From Scatophagus argus (Eukaryota > Chordata > Actinopteri > Scatophagidae): a DNA stretch of 64,000 bases. Of the stretch, positions 25,701 through 35,660 are shown one piece after another; the stretch's first letter is position 1; the number at the start of each line of letters is the position of its first letter. Both the position numbers and the translations under genes were made by a program. The notes beneath the pieces are model-generated. The model saw nothing but the letters and a program-made list of their open reading frames with translations, had not been told where the DNA came from and did no database searches. The stretch lies in assembly GCF_020382885.2 (NCBI RefSeq), contig NC_058508.1, forward strand, positions 2,534,055-2,598,054. Direction: 5' to 3'.

Positions 25701-28700
25701 CACTAAACTGTATGTCCTAACATTTGTCCACCTGTTACGGGTCCCCAGATGTCGCTCATGGAGCGGGACCTGAAGCGGAAGGGGGAGGAGTCCCAGCTCA
25801 GGAGGAAGGCGAGGATGACATCAGCGGGACTCAGTTTGTTTGCGAGACTGTGATTCGTTCGATGACCCTAGAGGAGGCACCTGACCATACCCCTCTGAGA
25901 GGGTCTCGCCCAGGGACAGGTAAAGGTCAGTTAGCAGGGGTTACATGTCTGATGTCACATGTCAAACTTGGAATTTTTGAATCAATAAAAGCAACAATGA
26001 AACTTTATAATTAAGCATACATTATTATAGAGGCATCAATATGTAACACATACAATGGTTAACTTAAGATACTGCAGGGACTATTTTGGCCTGCTATGAG
26101 TCCGTCTCGTGTTTGTAACTAGTCAAGAGTATCCATAATACAATTGAACTTATTCATTATAGGTCACATCTACGTTCACATCAACGTTTTGTGACTGTGC
26201 ATCAGAAAGTATTATCTGTGTTTGTGAGTGTTGCCATAAGGCGCTATTAATGCATTATAATACACTATGAAAGCCCCTGTACGGCACTATAGATGTGGTC
26301 TTCTTACAAAGTGTTAAAGAGATTTCTTTCTCTCTGCCTTTGTCTGCCTGTGACTGAAAGAGAAAACGGTGCGTTCCATTTGCACTCGTAAGTCGTATCT
26401 CTGGACTGGAGTGGCGTGTATTAAAAAGTTGGATGTGTTTTATTTTCCACAAAATTTGTAACCAGCCGACATCGACTGGTTACAAGCCAAGTTGGCAGCG
26501 CCCGTTGATAAACAACACGTTATGCGGTATCTCACCATAGCTACATGCCTATAGGCGGCAGTAAGACAGTATTGTGTGTGCTGCTTACTAAATTGGACAC
26601 TAAAAAACATGAACAACACAGCTGTTACTACAGTCTGTGCTCTGGCCAGCTATCTTGGTTAGCAAACTCGGTGTCCTCTGAGGTCGACCAAGTTGATGAG
26701 TTGGTATTCTGACATTGGGGGGCGTCCCATTTGTCACTTCCAGGTATGGAACTCGAGACATGACTTATGAGTACAAATGGAACGCACCAAGAGTTTCAGA
26801 GTCCAGTGTCTAACAGTGGAATTCCTGTCTGCTCTCAGTGGTGCGTCCGGCTGCTCAGGGAGGCTCCTCTTCTTCCTGTGTGAAGAGTAAAACGGCGAGA
26901 ACGGAGGACAGCCCTGAAAGCAGCCCCAACAGTTCAAAAAATGCCCTGAAACCGCCGGCTACACTCAAAGCTTCCCTCCCTCCCCCGCTGAAAGCCTCCC
27001 TGCCTGCTCCCCTGTCTGTGGCCCCAACACCAGGACCTGGGCCCAGCTCAGCACCGACTCCGCTCCACGCTCTACCCAGGGCCTCCACACTGCAGGAGTA
27101 CTCAACCACAGGTGACAGAGTGGTCAACTGAGACTTGAGTTAGAGTTGTTCGTTTGATGACACAAGTAGACTCTACTTGACGAAAGACTTGTAGCTCTAG
27201 TTTGAATCTAAAGTTATTGTCTAGTGGTTACTATGGTACATACAGTTTAGTAGAACCAATCACAGTGTTTGTTTACAAATATTTCTAGGTAGAAAATCTG
27301 AAACACATCCCTTACTAAAACCAAATTGGATACTTTTCCATACCGCATAGGAACCATGGCAATGACCTTGCTCCACTTTGTTCATTGTATGGGCAGTGAT
27401 TGGCTGGATTTATACAAAGACACTTCAATTTCACACACCTGAGTGACAAAACACTATTTAAACAGATCACTGTGAGACTACAGAGATGGGATGTTTATTT
27501 TCATTCCTGTTGTTGTATTGATAATGTTTAGTCCATTTGCAGAGATGACAACAGAATCAAGGAAAAGGAGAAATTATATAAAGACATGGAAAACAACTTT
27601 GACTCGGCCAACTCATTGTGTTTTTAAGCTTATTGAGTATCTATCTTTTCTGCATATGCTTTACACAAAGCAGCAGTCTGAATATAACTTTAATGCTAAC
27701 ATCTAGTTGTCCAGGTAAACCTGAGCTTTGATAAAGTTGTTAAGGATATGTAGTTCTATGTAAAGTCATTTATCAAGCATTTTAACTGAATTGGTCCATA
27801 CTGGTTAGGGCTGTGTGATCTCTCTTAGTTGATGTTGGCTGAAGACTAAACTGCTGTCTAGCTGCCAGTGGTTTAAACAGCACAAAGTGAACCACAGCCA
27901 TGTGGTTAGCACGTAAACTAAATCAGTTCAGTGTTTTTGAGACTCGATACATCACAACACATAACACAGCTATAGTTAAGTGGATCAACATTCTCGTACA
28001 CCCTTAATATTAAGTTCGACAATATCAGTATAGTAACTTTTTATCTGTTTTTTAGTCTTGTTTATGTCACCAAAAAAAGGCGAATAAGTGAATATTTTTC
28101 ATCAAAGCTTTTTAGTCGTAACTGTCACTGTCAGTGAACAGCACAAAAACAAAAGACATAAGACCAACAGCGGGACAGCCTGTTATTTTTCATTTTGTTT
28201 TATCTGTATGGCTCATTCATTACCTTCATGACTCATTTAGGCAAGTTTCTGAAGGCAGATGTTGACATCAGTCTGTTTTAAGCACAGAACTGGAAAATCA
28301 AGAGGAAACATCTAGACTGTCTCTGCTCATAAACCTACCAGCACCTCTAAAGCTCAGGAATTAACAAGTTGTGTCTTGTTTGTTTGATCTTGGTGTTTGG
28401 GCAAACTACAACAGCCATGACTGTAAACTTCCTTCTTGTTGTCAAGGTAGGATTTGTTATCATCCTGCCTGTAAACAAAACATGTTCAGCTACTATATCT
28501 GGTGTTTAGTAGCCAAAGACACTGTACAGAATCCTGGGGGGGCGACAGATGAACTGTAAATAACATCAGGCCATGATGACTGAAATTCATAATGGCTCGC
28601 AGTCATGGACTTAGTATCCAGTGTGATATGATTGAAGCAGTGAATCATCACACCTGTTAGATCTTTAAGCAGCATTTTAAAACAATAATCTTGTCCGTAG

Positions 28701-31700
28701 AGGTTAACGAGCTTGTGAAACTGTGGTGACTTTGTGGTGGGATTAGAGAAGATGCCCTGTCTCAGTTTTCTTGTTCCCATCCCAGATGGAGATGAAGAGT
28801 CCCACGTGGAGAAAATGAAGAAGCCACAGGAGAACAAGGAGAAAGAGACAGAGGAGAAGAGAGAGGGGACGAGGAGTCGCTCCTCCTCCACCTCCTCGGA
28901 GGACTACATCATCATACTCCCTGACTGCTTTGACACCAGTCGGCCACTAGGGGAGTCCATGTACAGGTACGTGACTTTGTTGTTGGCTCGTCATGGAAAT
29001 CTGTGGTGCTTTCAGAAAGTACAATAAGCAATCAAAAGGCCAGAGAAAATGACACCTCAGACCACCGCGGCTTAGTTTTATCTTAGTCATCACACATTTA
29101 CATGCTCCTTCATTCTCACTATTGTAGCTCTGCGCTGTCCCAGCCTGGTGACATCCCAGTTAAGAGCCCCACAGACCCAGAACCTGCATCTCCTGACCAC
29201 TCGGGCAGCATCACCCCAGAGGGACAGCTGGGTGAGGCGGATGAAGCCGCGGCAGCTCCAGGGGCGGGGATGTCAGGCACCAGCAGCGCCAACGACATGC
29301 TTTGTACGTCTCAGACGCTGGACGATGAGCCACTGACACCTGAGGTGGTGGCACCGCCCAAAGCCACTGTCACACCCAGGTCAGTATGAAGGTGCATTAC
29401 AAATACAGCAGCGGAAATGAACTGAAATTTTCCAACTGTATGCTTTTATTTGAAACGGCCCACTTGCTGGTTGAAAGGCTCTGCAGTGTTGACCAGAGCA
29501 GAGTTAGTGAGAATTCTCTTCAGGTTTGACACTGAGTGACAACTTGCTTTACTTCCTCTTTTGTTAGTATCTAAATACTGATAACACATTTCCAGCTTTA
29601 TTTATTTTTTTATTTTAAGGCATTGTATTGATTTTGGGTGGCACGGTGGTGCAGTGGTTAGCACTGTCGCCTCATAGCAAGAGGGTTCCAGGTTCAAATC
29701 CCGGTCTGGGCCCTTCTATGTGGAGTTTGCATGTTCTCCCTGTGCCTGCGTGGGTTTTCTCCGGGTACTCCGGCTTCCTCCCACAATACCAAAAACATGC
29801 ACATTAGGTTAATTGGCTACTCTAAATTGCCCCTAGGTGTGAGTGTGAGAGTGTGTGGTTGTCTGTCTTTGTGTGTTGGCCCTGCGATTGACTGGCGACC
29901 AGTCCAGGGTGTACCCCGCCTCTCGCCCGTAGTCAGCTGGGATAGGCTCCAGCTCCCCCACGACCCTGACGGATAAGCGGTATAGAAAATGGATGGATTT
30001 TTTTTGTGGGATTTTTTTAGGGTTGCCACTTGGCTTGTGGTTTTACAAGTGTTTTCTTCTTGATGTTGAACAGTCCAGAGAGCAGTGGAGAAACAGAAGC
30101 TGACCCGGCTGCCGGGGAAGGCGCAGAGGGCTCTGAACTGTACCAGACTGAGGATGGTAAGCACTGTGAAGCTGTGAACTGAGCACCTGCTTATTCATGT
30201 GACACTGCCAAATGATTCACAGATGTTGAGATGCGTAGATGTGAATACAGACTGAACATTGTGTGTTTGAAACTGAATTGGTGTGTGACAGTGTCCAAGA
30301 TAAAGTGATTTTTTTGTTGTTGTTGTCTCACAGCCTCTGGTTCTCAGCAAACTCGGACAGATGATACAGAAGCTACTGAAGATGCAGAGGAAGACAGCTC
30401 TGAAGACCCCAGGTCACTCTCTCACACGCCTTAAAGGGTTATATAAAGCACTGCCTATGTTCTAGAGAAATCAGGTCTACTAAACAACACAATGTTACTC
30501 TCATGAATAAAAGAAAGAAAAAATGCTAGACCATTAGCAGTTTGAATAAAGAAAACAGGTCTATTGTACTGCCGGCTGCATCAAGGCCCCACTGGGTGTT
30601 AATAAAACTGTTGAAATGATGCTCTCTTGCATTAAGACCTGGTCACACCAGAAAGCAGTACAGCACAATTCATCAATAGTATTTTGTTCTAAAAGCTTGG
30701 TGAAGGCTAGTTGGTGAGCTCTTGTAGCTGACAAGCTAACTACAAACATGCTAGCCAGCCAGAAAACATCATTGATGTGTATAAAGGTAGACAACCCATT
30801 TCCACGTCCTCCCACTGTACAGAAGGGAAGCCAAAATATCCCAGATACGAGCACAGCCATCTTGTGCTGGTGACATCGATAGGAACCAGCAGTCAGCTGT
30901 CAGTGAATCCTCGAATTGTAGTGACTCTATTGGAATTCATTGATTTCACAGTGAAACTTCGCTGTTTGAAATGTTGGTGTGACACTGTGAAGGAGACCAA
31001 ATTATTGCCTAAATAGGATGTGTTCTATCAGTGCATTAATCATCCAAGGACTTAAGTGAAATGTTTAGAAAGGAAACTGTAATCTACTGTAGTGACTTCA
31101 ACTAGAGCTCAGGTATGGGGCACAAAGCCAGCGCCATCTTTCTGGAAAGCCATGATAGGGCAGATGTTTTACAGCCATCTTCACTTTGAAGAAAACCGAA
31201 GTAGTTTTGAAAAAAAAAAGTGTCTTTATCATTTCCAGAGAAATGCTGAGTGAGAGATGTAGCCGAGGCTTTCACAGTCACATTTTAGCCACATTTTAAA
31301 CCTGACTTCTGTTGTGTGTCCTCAGGCACCCAGGCATCACCAGCGGCCTGATGAAAGGAGCTCTGTCTGTAGCTGCTTCTGCATACAAAGCCTTGTTCAC
31401 TGGACAAGGCCCCACACAGGTCGGCAAGCAGTTTGTATTGAACAAGACATAAGACATTATGTCTTACATCTGTGTAGTTAAGAAGATCACAGTCCTCTTA
31501 ATGTAAAACTAGAAATCAGTTGTTTTGCTCCTGACTACTTTGACTTCCATTAATATCTAATATCTGCTGATACTAAAACCTATCTGACATTTTCCTGATA
31601 CAACTTTTCCTGTTGATTTAAAACATGAATAATGTGTATCTTCAACAACGACACGAGGACAGCTGCAGGGCTGCTGTTACTAATATTTTTAGGAGCACTT

Positions 31701-32222
31701 TGGAAAACTGTAGGGAGACCTGAGTCTCCTTACCACAGCATCTGAATTTTTTTATCATTATGGTGCCCTTTAAAAAGGTCAATCATAGGTAATTTGCATT
31801 TGTGTGCATTTTTTCACATGCAGTCAAATGTTGATATATAGCTGCAGTCTGTCAAACTATTTGTGAGCATCATTTGACAAGCTCAATATGTCACGGACCC
31901 TGACTTGCTTCCATATTCTGCACCATGTTATGATTTCTCTGACTAAACAGTTAATAAAAGGAAGGGGTTTAGCGAATGGTCAGTCGTTATCGTGGTCTGT
32001 TTGTATGTGGTGACATGTTTGGTTTTATTTATATATATTTCTTTGCAGCCTCCAGTGGACGCGTCCACCCAGGAAACTATGATGGCTGTGTTGGTGGAGA
32101 TGGGTTTTGGGGACCGGCCGCTGAACCAGCGGCTGCTGACCAAATACAACTACAACCTGCTGGATGTGGTCAACGAGCTTGTTCAGATGACCGACAATGA
32201 CTGGTACTCTACACGCTACTGA
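10710..32222 (+). CDS. nbr1: NBR1 autophagy cargo receptor, 23 coding exons
   Basis: Coding exons: 10710-10811, 13704-13766, 14660-14678, 14798-14820, 15591-15779, 18120-18197, 18335-18615, 19338-19463, 20407-20613, 21655-21814, 22592-22675, 22850-23035, 23233-23349, 24299-24374, 24549-24659, 25749-25919, 26839-27111, 28786-28966, 29128-29379, 30074-30156, 30334-30412, 31326-31419, 32049-32222. They sum to 3129 nt (1042 aa; human about 966), with phases consistent throughout. NBR1 links ubiquitinated cargo to ATG8 proteins in selective autophagy. Domains: PB1 (1-90, acidic DEENEE), poly-Gly linker (about 186-210), ZZ zinc finger (about 240-275, CxxC pairs then SHDPSH), Lys/Glu coiled coil (about 295-340), four-tryptophan domain (about 368-490), conserved YIPSVDLLTAQDLLSFELLD, LIR YIII (796-799), amphipathic helix (about 960-980) and UBA (986-1042). 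Oddities: a GC donor at 14821, 19- and 23-nt micro-exons, and the Gly expansion. Confidence 0.95.
10812..13703 (+). other. nbr1: nbr1 intron 1 (2.9 kb)
   Basis: Large first intron between a GTAAGA donor and an acceptor after a CT/GT-rich tract (about 13632-13700). I see no other exon or recognisable element; open frames at 10929-11282 and 12476-12935 look like chance. First introns often carry enhancers, but nothing specific can be named. Confidence 0.6.
14165..14560. repeat. Probable dispersed non-autonomous repeat in nbr1 intron 2
   Basis: The stretch opens with TCCAATATGCAGGATTTAGTG and contains a TCTGTAGATA...TAAGGTAACAATAAC block and a TGGAGATTATAGACGAATGAAA block. This matches, from memory, a short dispersed repeat common in fish introns. 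Boundaries and class are uncertain. Confidence 0.35.
14821..15590 (+). other. nbr1: Non-canonical GC-AG intron of nbr1
   Basis: Coding exon 4 ends ...GCTTTGAAG and is followed by GCAAGT, not GT. The acceptor TTTTTTTTCAG at 15590 is strong and the frame is exact (EALK then SAARQGNRL, matching the human PB1 domain). GC-AG introns are a minor but genuine class, usually with an otherwise strong donor as here. Confidence 0.85.
15780..18119 (+). other. nbr1: nbr1 intron 5 (2.3 kb)
   Basis: No further exon is recognised between the PB1 linker exon and the TPPAWFTSYMEK exon. The exon sequences on either side join in frame at a place comparable with the human protein. The content is AT-rich single-copy-looking sequence. 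Confidence 0.55.
18412..18480 (+). repeat. nbr1: Coding GGA repeat (poly-glycine) in nbr1 exon 7
   Basis: An imperfect (GGA)n tract, interrupted once by TCAGCA, encodes about 18-20 glycines split by Ser-Ala. It sits in the linker between PB1 and ZZ, which is not Gly-rich in human NBR1 as I recall it. Such tracts are length-unstable. Confidence 0.9.
20870..21500. repeat. Degenerate internally repetitive AT-rich block in nbr1 intron 9
   Basis: Variants of a unit like GTTAAAAATGTTAACTAAAAGT and GATAAATGGATAAA(C/T)TGA recur several times between about 20925 and 21430. The stretch ends near AGGTTGTGAACCACTCTTTTAG, which resembles the end of a dispersed fish repeat. It is probably a decayed tandem or transposon-derived block; boundaries are approximate. 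Confidence 0.4.
23690..24005 (+). repeat. Dispersed repeat, copy A, in nbr1 intron 13
   Basis: It shares GAAGACCACATCTATAGTGC (23692-23711) exactly, and several further blocks (CTTTCTGATGCA, CTCTTGACTAG, AGTCCCTGCA), with the reverse complement of 26025-26305. This looks like a short non-autonomous DNA transposon; no transposase is present. Confidence 0.6.
24899..25240 (+). mobile_element. tRNA-derived SINE (V-SINE type), copy 1, in nbr1 intron 15
   Basis: It begins with ACGGTGGTGCGGTCATTAGC and a GGGTTTGAGTCC stretch, corresponding to pol III A- and B-box regions of a tRNA-like head. The conserved central part follows (TGTCTGCGTGGGTTTTCTCC, CTCCCACAATCCCAAAAACA), then a tail ending GACGGATAAGCGGGTGTAGAAA. 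Compared with copy 2 it has lost a few bases in the central and tail parts. Open frames over it are shadows. Confidence 0.8.
25682..25704 (+). repeat. (CA)n microsatellite in nbr1 intron 15
   Basis: Short CA dinucleotide run, about 11 units, lying roughly 45 bases before the acceptor of the exon at 25749. Confidence 0.9.
26025..26312 (-). repeat. Dispersed repeat, copy B, inverted, in nbr1 intron 16
   Basis: Reverse-complement homologue of 23690-24005. The 20-base match at 26284-26303 is perfect, and other blocks agree in order. The pair lies about 2.3 kb apart in one pre-mRNA in opposite orientation, so they could pair as RNA. Confidence 0.6.
29637..29998 (+). mobile_element. tRNA-derived SINE (V-SINE type), copy 2, in nbr1 intron 19
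   Basis: Well-preserved copy. The tRNA-like head has GTGGTGCAGTGGTTAGCAC (A-box region) and GGTTCAAATCC (B box). The conserved central domain reads TTTGCATGTTCTCCCTGTGC...CTCCGGCTTCCTCCCACA. The tail ends GGATAAGCGGTATAGAAAATGGATGG. It is more complete than copy 1. The reverse-strand open frame 29817-30164 is a shadow. Confidence 0.85.
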
Positions 32223-35200
32223 TGAGAGAGAGAGAGAGAGAGAGAGAGCAAAGAAGTGTAGGAAGAGGAAAAAATGAGATAGAAGGGGATGAAATTAGGG
32301 ATGAAAAAATAAGAAGAGGAAAGGGAGAAATCCAATTCTGCTCATCTACCTTTTTAACTTCCTCTGTCTGCACATCTCTTCTCTGATTGGTCCAGTTGAA
32401 TGGAGATCATTCTTCTCTTACACTGTATTTGGAGACATTCCATCAAACTCTCTGGGATGCTGTACTAGACCGTCACACACCCACTGTCTGTAGGTGCAAG
32501 GCTGCCTTACATAGCGATTTAAGAGAGATGAAGAAAGAAACATATTCCTTAATTCTCAAAGGAGCTATGTGTAGCATTTAGCCTTTCCCAAAATTAAGAC
32601 CACATATCTCATGAGCCCTACTCTTGCCTGCAAAGAGGGTATTGCTCCATTTGTTTTGACAGGCAAGGAGAAGTATAAAACTAATAAAAAAAAGTCATCA
32701 GTAACAGCAAAAATGTATTTTAATGTGACACAGTATGCTAATATGAAGCTGTGTTACCTTCAAATACCGAACTGTTTCACTTCCACACTATAAGGTAATG
32801 TAAAGATATTACAGTTAATGTTAGACGCAGCTTAGAGGATAGATGAGGCAAATGTATTCTTATCAAAATATGGTTAGAATCTGTTAGCATTGAAATGCTA
32901 CACATTGGACCTTCGTTCTTTGCCCCTTTTTTTTCCCTGGATAGCACAAAGCAGCAAGACAATATAGAGAGAGTATCCACATTTACAGTTATGAGGAGGT
33001 ACACATCACAGGTCACTTTGGTACCTGACCATTTGATCACACCATGTGTTCACATGCCAGTCAGTCACAGATTTTAAAAAAAAATCCACAATTAACCTAT
33101 GGTGTGCTTTTGCCATACACCACATAGCTCAGAGCGCTGATGTACTTGCTATTACCTGCGTGTTTGTGGGAACACAGTGGGTCTTTTGGCATATCTGTTG
33201 TGTGCTTCCCGATTGCCGTGAGCTGTGAAAGCTAGTGAAGCTCATGAACAGGATGTGATGTAAGGTCAGTGTCACACAAATGACAGCAACAAAGATGGAA
33301 GGCTTAGAACAGAAACTAATGTCAGTGATCTTATTCAACAAGATGAATTTGGACCTAATCTGCTACTCGGGCACAGGTATCACACGGCCTGGACCACCAG
33401 AACTCAAAGCCCACTTTACACAGAGTTTAGGCCAATTGCTACGTAAAGCTTCAGCTTCAGGCTATTCTCAAAAGTATTGACTTTGGTGCTCAACTTGATA
33501 CCAAGTCTCAAATTTTGCAGTACCTGTCAGGTTTTCACTTACAGATGCAGGTGCAAAACTGATTCTGGTCTTAATTTTAGGCTAGCGCATGACTTCAGTG
33601 TTCCTGTTATATACACTAACATACATACACTAACATTTTACAAATTAAGTTTGGCTTTTATGGCCATTGTTGCAAATCAAAAGGTATGACTGCATTATAA
33701 CAGTATTAGGTCTTTATATGACTTGTGATGAATGTGAACTTTAAGCAGTAAGAACATAGCTTCATAAGTGACTGGATAAGCCAAAAGCAGACGTTCTCAT
33801 CTGGTTATTTTATCTTTTGATGTCTGTTGATTTGTGTTGGAAAACCCACTTGCTCAGGATATATATCAGTATTGTGAGGTAGAACATACACATATACACC
33901 CCTGATCACACAAATCTGCTGCACTGTGTGAACGATGCAGCTTATGTTGGAGCCACTTGCCCACACATTAATGTTGGTGAAAGCAAGTATATCATGAGCC
34001 TTGGCGCAAAGTGATTATCTGTACTCATTTCGGTTCAAGTATCATAGAGCATGACGTTATTATTGTTGTTGTTATTATTAGTGATGATAATAATAACAAC
34101 AATATTTTCTTCTGTCCATATCACCAGAGTACATATATATGGTTTTTCCCCACCTCTCAGTTCTGAATGCATAACCTGGTGTGGATAAGTAGAATAGCTA
34201 CTGAAAGAAGAGAAATATTCCACCATAAACTTGGGATTTAGAGGAAGTGTTTGCACTTACAAGCTCAAAAACAGTTCAGACCAAAGATTTACAACACAAG
34301 ACAAATGTTGCCTGAAAAAGTTGCGGGGTGTGAATTGGTGTTTATCAGCTCGACTCAGGATGACTCATGGCGTTGCCTGGGGCACATTTTGAGTAGTTTC
34401 AAGTTTCAGCTTGCAAATCTTTGGCCTGACCAGGGCTTTACTGAACACAGTTCATTCAATATAAACTCACTTCCTATTTCCAAATATAGCAGACTTCCTA
34501 TTTCCCCTTTGACTGGACCTCTTGGTTGTCTTGAACATGTTAGCTGGATTCTGTGGTCCCTGAACCTCCTGGTCAGACTGAAAGTCTCAGTATGCTTCAA
34601 ACGAAATAGTTTGTAGCATTCAGTTACAAACATTGTTCATCTCAGCCTTCTCCGGTTCTCCCATTGGAAAGAGGGCCAACTCCGCTGTGGTTTTATTTAT
34701 AATAGTAGATTTGGTACTTCGTATTTATGAAGCAACAATAAATAAATAAAATAAATAAATACTTATGCAAATGATATGGTAACCATAGTAATCAAGATGT
34801 TTTAGCTTCACTTCTGAGGAACTATCACATCGTTAATCTTTATATACCGTCAGTGAGTCCTGACCAAATTATCTGAGCCACAAATCCAATAAATTCCTTA
34901 CTGAAGCATATTGAGAACTTCATTTAAGAATTAAGATAAGCTTTTCACTGTTTTTTCTATTTATTATGATCTCCACAAATCAGACTGACACAAATGGATA
35001 CATTTAATGACTTAAGAAAGGTTTCGGCTATGTTGAGTTGAATGCCTTCAGCAGAGCTCATATGTGTTCATATATTTTGCATTCCTGTCAACTGTGTTGT
35101 GCTTCTTCAAAGCAGCCAGGTGTGGGGACTGATACTACAGAAGGACCTTTAATTCCTTTGGTAGAGCACATTAAGAGCATGTACAGTTACAGTAAGGTCA

Positions 35201-35660
35201 TTCCAATCCTAAACTGGGAAAAACAGTGTGTAACAATGTGAAAATGTGTTTTGTTTTTTTTGTCCCTTTCACAAATGTATGAATATATACAGAGCCGATG
35301 ACTATCAGTTAACTTCTTTAGTTTAAGTTAAGATTGTTAAAGTGTTTTTGCTTCGAATGCTTTGAAGGCTGTTTGGAAATTTAAAAAAAAAATGAGCTGT
35401 GGATGTTGTATTTTTAGGCTTATTGTGTGGTGGTTAAATTTGCTCTGCTGTATGTGTATGTTAGTGTTTTCCTCTGTAAAAACAAACAAAAAAAAATGTG
35501 AACAGATTGATTGAAGATTCTGTTTTTGTTTGCCACTGAGAGGACTTGGGGTTGTAGTTGAAGAAATAACGTCATAAAACAGCACTTGTGTAGGATTATA
35601 ATGAATGTTGTGCATACATTGCTAAATTGCTTGTTTTTTCAAAGTCAAATAAAACACTGC
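32223..35660 (+). other. nbr1: nbr1 3' UTR and downstream sequence
   Basis: Immediately after the stop codon is a (GA)n run (32224-32248) and then purine-rich sequence. No coding exon is seen. A candidate polyadenylation signal AATAAA with downstream context lies at about 35648 (TCAAATAAAACACTGC); other AATAAA matches near 34740 fall in an AAATA simple repeat. The true 3' end cannot be fixed without transcripts. Confidence 0.4.
32224..32248 (+). repeat. (GA)n microsatellite directly after the nbr1 stop
   Basis: An uninterrupted GA dinucleotide run of about 12 units starts two bases after the TGA stop of nbr1, so it is in the 3' UTR. Confidence 0.9.
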
